Shown: positions 19,390 to 29,862 of the stretch, in pieces
Layout of the letters: each line of letters opens with the position of its first letter
Numbering within the stretch: position 1 is the stretch's first letter
DNA from: Leptospira neocaledonica
GTDB taxonomy: Bacteria; Spirochaetota; Leptospiria; Leptospirales; Leptospiraceae
Length of the DNA: 64,000 nt
Assembly: GCF_002812205.1 (NCBI RefSeq)
Contig: NZ_NPEA01000013.1
Coordinates: forward strand, 30,560-94,559
Direction: 5' to 3'
Notes under the pieces: model-generated
Told to the model about the DNA's origin: nothing
Databases searched by the model: none
The model's input: the letters and a program-made list of their open reading frames with translations, nothing else
Position numbers and translations under genes: made by a program

Positions 19390-22167
19390 ATGAAAATCGA
19401 ACAATTGATGGCATTATACGGAGAGAACGGAGCATTACTCGAAGAACTTTACGAAAAGTTTAAGAAGGACCCGAACTCTCTGGACAAAGAATGGTCTTTA
19501 TTCTTCCAGGAAGTGGAGACTAACGGAGTATATCCTCAGAACGGATCCAACGGAAACGGGAATGGCAACGGAAAATCAGCGGTTGCCACTTCCTTTACGG
19601 ATGCGCAAGCCGGATCCATCAGAGAGATGGGGATTATCAACCTGTTGAACGCGTATCGTAGACAGGGGCACTTAGCGGCAAATGTAGATCCTCTTGGAAT
19701 TTCTCAACCGAACCGTAAGTTCATCGAATCTAAATTGGGGAATCTGACTCCTGCGGATTTGGATACGGTAGTCGACACACAGAATCCTTCTCTGGGTCGT
19801 GCTAAGCTGAAAGATGTTGTGGCTTGGTTTGAAAAAGCATACTGCAGCACTGTGGGTTACGAGCAATATTATCTAGTAAATGATGAAGAAAGAGAATGGC
19901 TCCAACATCAGATCGAGTCAGCGGAATATCATGCGCCTCTTCCTAAAAGTACACGCTTAAGGCTGTTCGAAAAATTATTCCAAGCGGATCATTTGGAAAC
20001 ATTCTTAGCTAAAAAATACGTGGGTAAAAAACGTTTCTCCTTGGAAGGAGGAGAAAGTATGATCCCTATGCTCGACACGATCGTAGAAGAAGCCGGACGT
20101 TTCAAAATGGACGGACTCGTGATCGGTATGGCGCATAGGGGACGTTTGAACGTACTTGTGAACGTGATCGAAAAGCCAGCCTCTCTAGTATTCGCTGAAT
20201 TCGAAGAGAAGGCAGACAAAAGTGCTGGAAGTTATGCGGACGTTAAGTATCATTTAGGATATTCTAACAGTAAAATGACTTCGAGCGGAAAAGAGGTGAA
20301 ACTTTCTCTTGCGTTCAACCCAAGTCACCTAGAGGCAGTGAACCCGGTTGTTACCGGTTCCGTTCGTGCTCGCCAAGAGCAGTACGGAGATGCGGATCGT
20401 TCTAAATTTATGCCGATCACCATCCATGGAGATGCAGCGTTTGCAGGTCAGGGTGTGGTGGCTGAAACTATCAACTTAATGAATCTGGATGGTTATACTA
20501 CCGGTGGAACTTTCCATATAGTGATCAATAACCAGATCGGATTTACTACTTTACCGAATGAATCTAGATCCACGTTATACGCAACCGATCTCGCAAAAGG
20601 ATACCAGATCCCTATTGTTCACGTAAATGGGGATGATCCGGAAGCGGTGTACCGAGTGACCAAACTCGGAATGGAATACCGTCAAAAGTTCAAAAAAGAC
20701 TTTATCATAGATTTGATCTGTTACCGTAGATTAGGTCATAACGAAACCGACGAGCCTGCATTCACTCAGCCTAAGATGTATTCCATCATCAAAAATCACC
20801 TTCCTACAGCTCAATTATATGAGAAAAAGCTGATAAATGACGGAGATATTTCCGGAGAAGAATTAGACTTCATCAAGAATGGTTCCGCTCAAGGTTTGGA
20901 AGATTCTTTCCAAAGAGCAAAAGAGCAAGATATCAAGATGAAAGTGGATACAATGCAGGGTGTTTGGGCGAAATATTCCAAAGAACCTCTGGATAGTGGT
21001 ACTGCTACTTCTCTTCTTGCGGAACAAATTGATCGTATCGTAAAAGCGATCACGACTGTTCCTGATGGTTTTACTCCGAATCCTAAACTAGTAAAACTTC
21101 TCCAAAGCCGGAAAGAAATGGCGGAAGGAAAAGTTTCTTTGGATTACGGAATGGCGGAAGCGCTTTCTTTCGGTTCGATCTTGGAGAACGGATTTAGAGT
21201 TCGTCTTTCCGGTCAGGATAGCCAACGAGGAACATTCTCTCATAGACATGCAGTTCTTGTGGATATCAACTCAGGAGCAAAATACGTAGGTCTAAACCAT
21301 ATTTCTGAAAAACAAGCCAAGGCAGAAGTAGTGAACTCTTCCTTGTCCGAATTTTCCGTTTTAGGTTTTGAATACGGTTATTCTCTTTCAGATCCGAGTG
21401 CACTCGTGCTTTGGGAGGCTCAGTTCGGTGACTTTGCAAATAATACTCAGGTGATCTTTGACCAATTCCTTTCCAGTTCCGAAGTGAAATGGCAGAGGAT
21501 GTCGGGTCTTGTGGTACTTCTTCCACACGGATACGAAGGACAAGGACCAGAACATAGTTCCGGTAGGGTAGAAAGATTCCTGCAGCTTTGTGCGGACAAT
21601 AATATGCAAGTGGCAAACTGTACGAATGCCGCTCAGTATTTCCATTTGCTTCGTAGACAGATACTGCGCAATTTCCGTAAACCTCTGATCATCTTCACTC
21701 CTAAGTCTTTATTACGTTTCCCTGGAGCACTTTCTCCGATAGACGATCTGTTAAAAGGAGCGTTTAAGGAAGTTCTTCCTGATGCGGGAGACTTGAAAGC
21801 AGATAAGGTGGAGAAAATTGTATTCAGCTTTGGAAAAGTATATTATGATCTTCTAAAATATAGAGAAGAGAATAAGGTGCAAAATACAGCGCTGATCCGA
21901 GTGGAACAAGTATATCCTTTCCCAGCGAAAGAGATCCAGGAAGTTCTGAAAACTTATAAAAACGCCAAAACTTTTGTTTGGTGCCAAGAAGAACCTAAAA
22001 ACCAGGGCGCTTGGACATTTGTAAGAGATAGATTCGAAGATCTTCTTCCTAATGGAACAAAACTCAATTACGCTGGTAGAAAAGAATCTGCAAGCCCTGC
22101 TGCAGGACATATGAAAGTCCATACACAAGAGCAGGAACATCTTGTTTCAGACGCTTATTCGGTCTGA
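19390..22167 (+). CDS. sucA: 2-oxoglutarate dehydrogenase E1
   Basis: The 925-residue, thiamine-diphosphate-dependent E1 is close to the usual length. It has the short N-terminal E2-binding segment, a Gly/Asn-rich linker near residues 54-64 ([12 protein letters not shown]), and the ThDP/Mg motif beginning with Asp348 in HGDAAF and continuing to the Asn pair at 380-381. The C-terminal transketolase-like domains contain [13 protein letters not shown] and RFPGAL. It decarboxylates 2-oxoglutarate and passes the succinyl group to the SucB lipoyl arm. The Asn/Gly linker encoded by repeated AACGG units is a mild oddity and could vary in length between strains. Confidence 0.97.
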   Translation: MKIEQLMALYGENGALLEELYEKFKKDPNSLDKEWSLFFQEVETNGVYPQNGSNGNGNGNGKSAVATSFTDAQAGSIREMGIINLLNAYRRQGHLAANVDPLGISQPNRKFIESKLGNLTPADLDTVVDTQNPSLGRAKLKDVVAWFEKAYCSTVGYEQYYLVNDEEREWLQHQIESAEYHAPLPKSTRLRLFEKLFQADHLETFLAKKYVGKKRFSLEGGESMIPMLDTIVEEAGRFKMDGLVIGMAHRGRLNVLVNVIEKPASLVFAEFEEKADKSAGSYADVKYHLGYSNSKMTSSGKEVKLSLAFNPSHLEAVNPVVTGSVRARQEQYGDADRSKFMPITIHGDAAFAGQGVVAETINLMNLDGYTTGGTFHIVINNQIGFTTLPNESRSTLYATDLAKGYQIPIVHVNGDDPEAVYRVTKLGMEYRQKFKKDFIIDLICYRRLGHNETDEPAFTQPKMYSIIKNHLPTAQLYEKKLINDGDISGEELDFIKNGSAQGLEDSFQRAKEQDIKMKVDTMQGVWAKYSKEPLDSGTATSLLAEQIDRIVKAITTVPDGFTPNPKLVKLLQSRKEMAEGKVSLDYGMAEALSFGSILENGFRVRLSGQDSQRGTFSHRHAVLVDINSGAKYVGLNHISEKQAKAEVVNSSLSEFSVLGFEYGYSLSDPSALVLWEAQFGDFANNTQVIFDQFLSSSEVKWQRMSGLVVLLPHGYEGQGPEHSSGRVERFLQLCADNNMQVANCTNAAQYFHLLRRQILRNFRKPLIIFTPKSLLRFPGALSPIDDLLKGAFKEVLPDAGDLKADKVEKIVFSFGKVYYDLLKYREENKVQNTALIRVEQVYPFPAKEIQEVLKTYKNAKTFVWCQEEPKNQGAWTFVRDRFEDLLPNGTKLNYAGRKESASPAAGHMKVHTQEQEHLVSDAYSV

Positions 22168-22173
22168 TCTTAG

Positions 22174-22581
22174 GTGTCGAATAACGTGGGAGAGCCCGTT
22201 CTATTAGCATTAGTGTTTGCAGATCGGGTTATCTCGGAAGATAACGGGAAAAAAGGGATCATAGGAACTTTTACTAAGTTCTTTACCGGACAATTTCCTG
22301 TAGTCTTTCCTCCTTGGGGAATATATGTGTGTGTCACAAATCTTTCCCCAGGAGACCATGAATTTTCCTTAGAATTAGAACACGCAGATACGGGCGAAAA
22401 AGTTATAGGGGTCGGAGGAAATATCCGAGTCAATAATGGTTCCGAGCCTGTAGAAATAGGTCTTCCAATCCCCCATGCAGTTTTTCCTAAAGAAGGTAGA
22501 TATATTCTACTTTTTAAAGTGGGTTCCGAAATTGTAGGAAGTCGCCCTCTCTGGGTGGATAAATTAAACTCTCCTACCTGA
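22174..22581 (+). CDS. DUF6941-like small protein downstream of sucA
   Basis: A 135-residue protein starting with GTG, 6 bases after sucA. The pattern LALVFADRVISEDNGKKG followed by IIGTFTKF and a beta-rich body (YVCVTNLSPG, VEIGLPIP, YILLFKVG) resembles the DUF6941 family, whose function is unknown. No signal peptide or catalytic motif is visible. Its spacing implies co-transcription with the suc operon, but a role in 2-OGDH cannot be claimed. Confidence 0.65.
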   Translation: MSNNVGEPVLLALVFADRVISEDNGKKGIIGTFTKFFTGQFPVVFPPWGIYVCVTNLSPGDHEFSLELEHADTGEKVIGVGGNIRVNNGSEPVEIGLPIPHAVFPKEGRYILLFKVGSEIVGSRPLWVDKLNSPT

Positions 22582-22685
22582 TCCGATCTTTTAGAAAATC
22601 CTAAATCTTTTACGAGTCCCTTCGTTTTCTTGTACGATCGGATAATAATTTTTTTCCAATATTAATCTTTTGAAATGCGCTTGCT

Positions 22686-22701
22686 TTGGAAAATTTTCCA
22701 A
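22686..22701. promoter_or_regulatory. Perfect 16-base palindrome before the sensor kinase
   Basis: TTGGAAAATTTTCCAA lies 41 bases upstream of the PAS-PAS kinase start. Upstream of it, 8-base arms ATCCGATC (22581-22588) and GATCGGAT (22636-22643), followed by a T-run, could be a loose terminator of the suc operon. The palindrome is a candidate operator for the signalling block; the binding protein is unknown. Confidence 0.4.
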
Positions 22702-22741
22702 GTATTCTACCTAACTCTAATATACAAATTTATTATATATT

Positions 22742-24289
22742 ATGGCGACCCCTGCAGAAAAAGATATGACATTAGAAAAGGCTTTGAAGGATGCAAAACT
22801 GATCGAATCCAAATACAAAGGCCTTCTGGAGTCTTTGCCCGATTCTATCGTAATGGTAAACGATTCCGGAAGTATCGTGTTTGTGAACGAGCAGGCTCTT
22901 AGAATGTTCGATTACAAACTACAAGAACTTCTCGGACAGCCGGTTGAAGTCCTTCTTCCTGATAGGTTTAGAAAAAACCATATTTCTTATCGTGATCATT
23001 ATTTTACTCAACCCAGGACAAGATCGATGGGAGTGGGTTCGGAGCTTTTCGGCAGGAAATCAAACGGCACAGAATTCCCGGTAGAGATTAGTTTAAGTCC
23101 GTATCATACGGAAGAAGCAACATTGGTACTAAGTGCCATCCGCGACATTAGAGAAAGGATCAAGGCGGAGGCGAAGTTCAGGGGTCTTTTGGAATCTGCT
23201 CCCGATGCAGTCGTAATAGTGAATCGAGAAGGAGATATAGTCCTAATCAATTCCCAAGCAGAAAAATTATTCGGATATCCCAGAGAAGAATTATTACATA
23301 AACCTGTTGAAGTTTTGGTACCGGAAAGATTCAGAGCGAACCATCCGCAAAACAGGATCGGATTTTTTAAGGATCCAAAAGTCCGAGGAATGGGTAGCGG
23401 GCTAGAACTATACGGACTTAAGAAGAACGGATTAGAATTTCCCGTGGAAATCAGTTTAAGTCCTCTGGAAACGGAAGAAGGTATGCTGGTTTCCAGTTCT
23501 ATTCGCGACATCACAGAAAGAAAACAGCAAGAAGAATTTAGAAGAGCCGCATTAGAAGAACAGAATGAAAGAATGAAGGAAACCGCCAGATTAAAAAGTG
23601 AATTTCTGGCAAACATGTCTCATGAGTTAAGAACTCCTCTGAATGGTATCATAGGTTTTTCGGAATTACTCTCTGACGAAAGACCGGGGCCTCTGAACGA
23701 AAAACAAAAAGAATACTTAACGGATATTTTAAATAGTGCGAACCATCTTTTGAAATTGATCAACGACGTTCTAGATCTCGCTAAGGTGGAATCCGGAAAG
23801 ATGGAATTGTTTTTAGAAACATTCTCCCTATCCACCGCTATTAAAGAGGTTTCTTCCATCATTCGTCCATTATTAAGAAAGAAGCGGATCAATTTTTCGA
23901 TAAAAGTAGAGGAATCTATAGATGCGGTGATCTTGGATCCTCAAAAGATAAAACAGATCTTATATAATCTTCTATCCAATGCTGTTAAGTTCAGTCACGA
24001 AAGCGGAAATATCAGAGTGAATATGGAGGCAGAAGACAAGGATATGATTCGAATGAGATTCGAAGACGACGGAATAGGTATTGGTGAAAACGATCTAACC
24101 AGGATTTTTGAGGAATTCCAACAAATAGACAGTGGGGCCAATCGACAATTCCAAGGAACAGGACTCGGACTTGCCCTGACCAAAAGGATCGTGGAATTGA
24201 TGAACGGAACAATAAATGTAGAAAGTGAGTTGGGAAAAGGGTCCGTTTTTACTATAATACTTCCAAGAAAGATCTCTAACGGTAAGTAA
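22742..24289 (+). CDS. Tandem-PAS sensor histidine kinase
   Basis: A 515-residue cytoplasmic kinase with no membrane helix. Two PAS domains (about 22-145 and 146-270) are close repeats of each other, sharing GLLESxPDxxVxVN, LFGRKx[10 protein letters not shown] and [11 protein letters not shown] coiled linker, the HisKA domain with His294 in [12 protein letters not shown], and an HATPase domain with [14 protein letters not shown] and GKGS boxes follow. All catalytic boxes are intact. It is a soluble sensor, perhaps of redox, gas or a small ligand. It ends 2 bases before a single-domain receiver, which is its likely phospho-target. Confidence 0.92.
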   Translation: MATPAEKDMTLEKALKDAKLIESKYKGLLESLPDSIVMVNDSGSIVFVNEQALRMFDYKLQELLGQPVEVLLPDRFRKNHISYRDHYFTQPRTRSMGVGSELFGRKSNGTEFPVEISLSPYHTEEATLVLSAIRDIRERIKAEAKFRGLLESAPDAVVIVNREGDIVLINSQAEKLFGYPREELLHKPVEVLVPERFRANHPQNRIGFFKDPKVRGMGSGLELYGLKKNGLEFPVEISLSPLETEEGMLVSSSIRDITERKQQEEFRRAALEEQNERMKETARLKSEFLANMSHELRTPLNGIIGFSELLSDERPGPLNEKQKEYLTDILNSANHLLKLINDVLDLAKVESGKMELFLETFSLSTAIKEVSSIIRPLLRKKRINFSIKVEESIDAVILDPQKIKQILYNLLSNAVKFSHESGNIRVNMEAEDKDMIRMRFEDDGIGIGENDLTRIFEEFQQIDSGANRQFQGTGLGLALTKRIVELMNGTINVESELGKGSVFTIILPRKISNGK

Positions 24290-24291
24290 AT

Positions 24292-24669
24292 ATGGCTCCT
24301 AAAGTTTTGGTAGTGGATGATAATATCGTAAATCTTAAATTGATTTGCGAATTATTGGAGCTGGATGAATACGAAGTTTTAAAAGCAGGAAATGCTGAAG
24401 AAGCACTTCAGATAATTGAGAATTTTCCTTTAGATCTGATTCTTATGGATATAGAATTACCGGGGATAGATGGACTTACACTTACTAGACAATTAAAAGA
24501 AAGGGAGAATACGAAGAATATACCGATCATAGCTGTTACTGCATTTGCAATGAAAGGAGATGCTCAAAAGGCCTATGGAGCAGGTTGCGACGGTTATATT
24601 ACAAAACCAATTGATACGAGGAAATTTACGGAACAAATTAGCGGTTTTATCAAGGGGCTGAATCCGTGA
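24292..24669 (+). CDS. Single-domain response regulator
   Basis: A 125-residue stand-alone receiver of DivK/CheY type. The acidic pocket is VDD at 8-10, the phospho-acceptor is Asp53 in LILMDIELPG, Thr is in AVTAFAM, and Lys is in YITKPID. It has no output domain. It directly follows the PAS-PAS kinase with a 2-base gap and probably shuttles its phosphoryl group to another protein, perhaps via the downstream hybrid kinase (inference). Confidence 0.92.
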   Translation: MAPKVLVVDDNIVNLKLICELLELDEYEVLKAGNAEEALQIIENFPLDLILMDIELPGIDGLTLTRQLKERENTKNIPIIAVTAFAMKGDAQKAYGAGCDGYITKPIDTRKFTEQISGFIKGLNP

Positions 24670-24727
24670 TCTACGAGGTTTTTTTCGTCCCTTACTTTTA
24701 CACGATCCATTTTTGGACTAAAATTTT

Positions 24728-26821
24728 ATGGTTATTCTAGTCGTAGACGACAGTTATCAAAATCGGAAATTAATTTCTGCTCAGTTAGAAAACGGGTCTA
24801 GGAAAATTTGCACTGCTTCCAACGGTATAGAGGCTTTAGAGATCTTGGAGAATACGGAAGTGGATCTGATCATTTCCGATATTCTAATGCCTCAAATGGA
24901 TGGGTACCAATTTTGTTCTCAAGTGAGGCAGAATGAGAAAATTAAACATATTCCAATTATCATATATACTGCCACCTATACTTCCGAATCGGACGAGAAA
25001 CTTTCTTTCGATTTAGGAGCAGACGCGTTTTTGAAAAAACCTGCCGGTTTAAAACTGTTAGAAGAAACAGTAACAAGACTAATCAAAAATCCCAGATCGG
25101 AGCGCGATATTAAAAGATTGGTTATGGACTCGGCACCTCTTCGCCAATACAATCACAGGCTTGTGGAAAAATTAGAAGAGAAAAATTTCGAACTCCAGAA
25201 GAGAAGTGAAGAATTAGGTTACGAAATAGAAGAGAGAAGAAGAGCAGAAAGGCTGAATCGTGAAGGTGAAGAATTATTTAAGGAACTTACGGAAGCAATT
25301 CATGAAGTATTTTGGCTAACTAGTCTTTCTAAAAATGAGATCATTTATGTCAGCCAAGGATACGAGCAGATTTGGGGAAAAACCAGAAAAAGCCTTTTAG
25401 ACAATCCGATCTCTTGGATGGAATGTATCCATCCTGATGATAGGGATAGAGTAATCGAAAGTGCAAAGACTAGGCAAGTAACAGGGGAATATAGAGAAGA
25501 ATATAGAATCATCCGTCCGGATGGAGAGATCAGATGGATAAGAGATAAAGCATTTCCTGTTAAGAACGAAAGAGGTGATACGATTCGAGTTGCGGGAGTT
25601 GCAGAAGATATTACCGAACATAAGTTGAAAGAATCCCAGCTAAAGGAGGTTGAAAAAAGAAGGGCGGAGTTGGAAGAACAACTGATCCAAGCACAAAAAC
25701 TGGAAAGTTTAGGTACCCTGGCAAGCGGGATTGCTCACGATTTTAACAATATACTGTCTATTATTATGGGCCACACTTCGGTGATAGAGATTAGCAGGAA
25801 TAACCCTGAGAAATTCTCCCAACATATCTCTGCCTTGCATGTGGCTGCTCAAAGAGGAGCTTCGCTAGTTAGACAACTCCTGACATTCGCCAGAAAAACG
25901 GAATTCAATCTGGAACCGGCGCAAATAAACGATATTATATTAGAAATTGGTAAATTGATTTCCCAGACATTTCCTAAGAACATTAGGCTTTTTACGGACT
26001 TTCAGGAAAATCTTCCTTTGGTTAAAGTGGACGCCAATCAGATCCATCAGGTTTTATTAAACTTGTGTGTGAATGCTAGGGATGCCATGTCGGAGGGAGG
26101 GATCTTGAGCATAGAAACCTTCTTAACGGACTCGGAAAGTCTAAAGGCTGGATATTCTAAAAGTTTAGCAGAAAAATACGTAATACTCCGGATCTCCGAT
26201 TCCGGAACTGGGATGAACGAAAAAACAAAACAAAGGATATTCGAACCGTTCTTCACTACGAAAGATATAGGTAAAGGAACAGGATTAGGGCTCGCATTGG
26301 CATACAGTGTGATCGAGAATCATAAAGGTTGGATCGAAGTAGAATCCGAATTAGGAAAAGGAACTACATTCTTCGTATACTTGCCTGTATCGAAAGATAA
26401 ATCGGAAGTAGATATAAAATCTGCTCCTTTAGAATCAGAGTCGCTAGGAGGAAAAGAAAGTATACTTATAATCGAAGATGAAGAACTCCTCAGAGATATG
26501 TTGACTGATCTTTTGGAGTCCAAGGGATACAAAGTATATTTGGCTGTAGACGGAGAAGATGGAGTGGAACAATTTCTTCTGAGGCATTCTCAAATCTCAT
26601 TAGTACTAACGGATCTGGGTCTTCCTAAGTTTGGAGGAGGAGAAGTGATCAAAAGGATCAGAGCAATTCATAGTTCCGTTAAAATTGTTCTCGCAAGTGG
26701 ATTTATGGAACCTGAGTTAAAAGTTTCCTTAAAAGATTTCGGAGTGAGCTATTTTATCCAAAAGCCGTATTTGGGCACAGAGATCCTTTCCTGTATACGT
26801 TCTGCTCTGGATCAAAAGTAA
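24728..26821 (+). CDS. Hybrid histidine kinase REC-PAS-HK-REC
   Basis: A 697-residue soluble protein. The N-terminal receiver has Asp51 in LIISDILMPQMDG. A coiled segment (about 135-180) leads to a PAS-3-like domain with PAC tail (about 180-300). The kinase core has His337 in GIAHDFNNILS, the HisKA variant common in hybrid kinases, followed by HATPase boxes NLCVNARDAM, DSGTGM and [10 protein letters not shown]-terminal receiver has Asp629 in VLTDLGLP. Both receivers look phosphorylatable, so it can work as a phosphorelay hub. It begins 58 bases after the single-domain receiver, likely the same operon. Confidence 0.92.
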   Translation: MVILVVDDSYQNRKLISAQLENGSRKICTASNGIEALEILENTEVDLIISDILMPQMDGYQFCSQVRQNEKIKHIPIIIYTATYTSESDEKLSFDLGADAFLKKPAGLKLLEETVTRLIKNPRSERDIKRLVMDSAPLRQYNHRLVEKLEEKNFELQKRSEELGYEIEERRRAERLNREGEELFKELTEAIHEVFWLTSLSKNEIIYVSQGYEQIWGKTRKSLLDNPISWMECIHPDDRDRVIESAKTRQVTGEYREEYRIIRPDGEIRWIRDKAFPVKNERGDTIRVAGVAEDITEHKLKESQLKEVEKRRAELEEQLIQAQKLESLGTLASGIAHDFNNILSIIMGHTSVIEISRNNPEKFSQHISALHVAAQRGASLVRQLLTFARKTEFNLEPAQINDIILEIGKLISQTFPKNIRLFTDFQENLPLVKVDANQIHQVLLNLCVNARDAMSEGGILSIETFLTDSESLKAGYSKSLAEKYVILRISDSGTGMNEKTKQRIFEPFFTTKDIGKGTGLGLALAYSVIENHKGWIEVESELGKGTTFFVYLPVSKDKSEVDIKSAPLESESLGGKESILIIEDEELLRDMLTDLLESKGYKVYLAVDGEDGVEQFLLRHSQISLVLTDLGLPKFGGGEVIKRIRAIHSSVKIVLASGFMEPELKVSLKDFGVSYFIQKPYLGTEILSCIRSALDQK

Positions 26822-26961
26822 GATCCAAGTTCCCGTTCGTTCGCTGATTCAGTTTAGATCCATATTTCACTTAATTTTATCTTATATTAGAAATAAAATA
26901 TTGATCCGTGTAGCAATCGCTACAGTGTTGGTTTTAATCCAAGTGAAAAAGAGAAACGAAA

Positions 26962-29184
26962 ATGAGCCAAGCACGTCTTTTGCCGGTCTTAACCTGGAGG
27001 CTGGAGTTATTCACACATACTGTTCCGGTACCTTTCGCAGTATATTTTTCTGCAGTTACTGGTTCTTTATATTCCTTAGAAGAATATCTTTCTATGGGTG
27101 TTGCTTCGACGATAGCCGCCACAGCTATGCTATTAGGTGCCTTCTATCTTAGATATATAAGATTGAAGAAGGCATCTTATTTAGAGGATAGAAGTTCCGT
27201 AGACCCGAATCTTCTTTCTTCTGCAAAATCTATTTATATAACTCAGCCGATTTATGAATCTTTTGTGATCGCCGGCCGTTGGTTTTTCGGAGTACTACTC
27301 GCTCATGTAATCGTTTATTTGATCGTAGGTTATAGACCAAATCTGGTTGCGACCATTCCTGCATTGTATTTAGGAATCATTCCAATTTCATTTATTAGTT
27401 ATTTATTTATTACTGAATATTCAGTTCGTCCGGCTCTAAGTAAGAATAAATTCAGAGAAGTAGAGGCTAAGACTAGGTTATTCTTCCCCTATTCAAAACG
27501 ATTATTGGTAGTTGTAATGGCAATGATCTCTATGCCATTCAGTCTTTTGGGATATATGTTGTATGCAACTGTGGATGGAAGGATTCGTCTGGAAAATCCA
27601 CTTCTGCATTTGGCGATTATGGCATTTTTATTTTCAGTACCTTTGATATTTACGGCGTGGATTGTGACTGAGGCGATTAGATCCAGACTTTCCTCCGTAA
27701 CCGGATTTTTGGAAGAAGTAGGAGAAGGTAATTTCGGCCTGAAAATTTCTCCTTCTTCCTTGGATGAATTCGGTAAACAAGAACAAAGGATAGGAAAGGT
27801 TGTCGAACGGTTAAGAGGCCTTTACGAAGAGATCCAGTCTTTAAATGAAGGTTTGGAATCTAAGGTAGAAGAAAGAACCAAACAGTTAAAGGAAACCGCC
27901 GACGAATTGGGGAAAAGTTTAGAAGAGATCCAAAAACTAAAACTTAGTCAGGACGGGGATTATTTTCTAACTTCTCTTTTGACGGAGCCCCTGCATTCTA
28001 TTCAATTGCAAGATTCTGAATATTCTTTTCGTTCTTTGACAATCCAGAAGAAAAAATTCAATTATAAACAGAAAGAAAGACAGATTGGTGGGGATATCTC
28101 TCTCGCGCATTCTATCCGGTTGAGAGGAAAACCTTATATTGCGTTTGTAAATGCGGATGCAATGGGCAAATCTTTGCAAGGAGCAGTGGGGGCTATCATT
28201 TTAGGTTCTATCTCCAGATCTATGATAGAAAGGACTCCTGCTCTGTACCGAAATGTTTGGCCTGAGAGATGGCTCAAAAACTGGTTTATAGAATTACAAA
28301 AAGTTTTTGAAGCATTCGACGGTTCCTTAATGGCTTCTGCTTTTTTGGGATTATTAGATGAGTCCAGAGGAGTTTTATATTATATAAATTGCGAACATCC
28401 TTCTCCTGTTTTGTATCGAGACGAAACTACGATCTTTTTAGAACCAAAAGAAAAGTATTTTAAGATAGGTCATTCCGGTATTGGGCGTAATGTTCATATA
28501 GAAGTGTTTCAGTTGAGGCCTGGAGATGTTTTATTCTCCGGATCGGATGGAAGAGATGATCTTTTGATCCATTCTGAGATTGATCCTGATGATTCCAGAT
28601 TTTTGGAAATTGTAGGAAAAGCAAGAGGAGATCTTGATCGTACTTACGAGTTGATCTTGCAAGAAGGAGAAATTACGGATGATCTTTCTCTTCTTCGGAT
28701 AGAAGCGCCTAAAAAAAGTTTAACATCTTCTGAAATTCCACTCAAAGATACGAATTCTGAAAAGAAAAATGAGATCCAGAAAATGATTTCTGTTCAGGAA
28801 TGTAGAAGACTTGCATTGGAATATTCTTCCGGTAAAAAATATACTAAGGCGGGAGAACTTGGTTTGAAGTATGTACAAAGAAGACCTACGGACACTGAGT
28901 TTCTTTTTACCGTTAGCAAACTTCTTCGCAAATCTGGTAAGATCGTATTATCTATCGACTTAGGGGAAAGATATAGGATGAGAAATCCTATAGATTCAGA
29001 TAATCTTCTTCATCTTGCAGAAATGTATGCCTCTAAAAGTAGATTGGAAAGATCTTTTCAACTTTTGGCAGAAGCGACTGCGATTTCTCCTGAACATCCG
29101 AGAGCGAAAAAACTTTCAGAATTTCTAATAGAAAAAACGGGGCAGATCTCCGATTCGGACGAGGATAGAAGGATATTGAGATAG
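26962..29184 (+). CDS. Membrane PP2C/SpoIIE-type phosphatase with HAMP and C-terminal repeats
   Basis: The 740-residue protein has an N-terminal membrane domain of about six helices (residues 20-245), a HAMP-like segment with coiled coil (about 250-320) and a SpoIIE PP2C domain. Metal ligands include Asp378 in GGD and Asp399 in NADAMGKSLQGA, with a later SDGRDD. The C-terminal ~110 residues resemble TPR units. SpoIIE-type phosphatases usually reset anti-sigma antagonists in partner-switching (established). No partner-switch kinase or antagonist is in the window, so its substrate is unknown. A 16-base stem-loop at 26909-26924 lies in its 5' region. Confidence 0.85.
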   Translation: MSQARLLPVLTWRLELFTHTVPVPFAVYFSAVTGSLYSLEEYLSMGVASTIAATAMLLGAFYLRYIRLKKASYLEDRSSVDPNLLSSAKSIYITQPIYESFVIAGRWFFGVLLAHVIVYLIVGYRPNLVATIPALYLGIIPISFISYLFITEYSVRPALSKNKFREVEAKTRLFFPYSKRLLVVVMAMISMPFSLLGYMLYATVDGRIRLENPLLHLAIMAFLFSVPLIFTAWIVTEAIRSRLSSVTGFLEEVGEGNFGLKISPSSLDEFGKQEQRIGKVVERLRGLYEEIQSLNEGLESKVEERTKQLKETADELGKSLEEIQKLKLSQDGDYFLTSLLTEPLHSIQLQDSEYSFRSLTIQKKKFNYKQKERQIGGDISLAHSIRLRGKPYIAFVNADAMGKSLQGAVGAIILGSISRSMIERTPALYRNVWPERWLKNWFIELQKVFEAFDGSLMASAFLGLLDESRGVLYYINCEHPSPVLYRDETTIFLEPKEKYFKIGHSGIGRNVHIEVFQLRPGDVLFSGSDGRDDLLIHSEIDPDDSRFLEIVGKARGDLDRTYELILQEGEITDDLSLLRIEAPKKSLTSSEIPLKDTNSEKKNEIQKMISVQECRRLALEYSSGKKYTKAGELGLKYVQRRPTDTEFLFTVSKLLRKSGKIVLSIDLGERYRMRNPIDSDNLLHLAEMYASKSRLERSFQLLAEATAISPEHPRAKKLSEFLIEKTGQISDSDEDRRILR

Positions 29185-29187
29185 AGT

Positions 29188-29862
29188 TTATTTCAATTTC
29201 ATCTTGCGAATCTCTTCTGCGACTGGGATATTTTGGTATTCTATCCTTTCTTTTCCATAATAGAGTAAAGCTTCTATAGAGTTTGTTTTCGGGAAAAATT
29301 TTCGGATTTCTGTAAGTGGTATGCGGATCGTTTCCGATCTTAGATTTTGATTTACGAACTCGGTATTCTCCGCTCTTAAGATGAGTTGGAGTTCCTTAGG
29401 CTCGAAGGTTCTTGTTTTTTCGGATTTTATAATATTCTCCGAGATCATTTCCTCTTCCTTCTTCCTGGAAATTGTGCGAAAAGGAATTGTAGTCCACTCT
29501 AAAAGTGCTCCTATATCCGCAAACATTCCTAGGATATATCGATTCCAAGGTTTGTCATCCATGTCCAGTTGTCTATAACCGTCCGTCTTCTTGTAATCGT
29601 AATGTATGATTTTGGTTTCTAAAGTTTTCCTTTTTTCTAATGTTTCTTGAAAAGAGGCTCCTTCTATTTTTAGCACCAGTTCGAAGTTTTGGAATTCGTA
29701 GTCTATTTTTCCTTTATTCGAAATGATCTCTTCTTCTTTTTTATCCAGTAGTCGAGAATCTATAGTTTCTTGTTTATAAGGAAAAACAGTAAAACAGTTT
29801 ATAAATATAGAATATACTAAGACTACAGTTGTAAAATATCCGAAAGATTGAAATTTTTTCAC
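29188..29862 (-). CDS. Hypothetical lipoprotein, 224 residues
   Basis: An N-terminal signal helix ends at FINCF, giving a lipobox with Cys near residue 23, acceptable for spirochete lipoproteins. The mature part is charged, with a central hydrophobic patch ([18 protein letters not shown]). No family is recognised. Its start overlaps the end of the Ppx/GppA gene (ATGA), so they share a transcript and perhaps a stress-related role (inference). It converges with the PP2C gene, with only 3 bases between stops. Confidence 0.72.
   Translation of the reverse strand: MKKFQSFGYFTTVVLVYSIFINCFTVFPYKQETIDSRLLDKKEEEIISNKGKIDYEFQNFELVLKIEGASFQETLEKRKTLETKIIHYDYKKTDGYRQLDMDDKPWNRYILGMFADIGALLEWTTIPFRTISRKKEEEMISENIIKSEKTRTFEPKELQLILRAENTEFVNQNLRSETIRIPLTEIRKFFPKTNSIEALLYYGKERIEYQNIPVAEEIRKMKLK

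Noticed and set aside
26962..29184. Nucleotide cyclase partner for the Pycsar-like protein
   Set aside because: The catalytic region is a PP2C/SpoIIE phosphatase (GGD and DAMGKS motifs), not a cyclase, and is 24 kb away.
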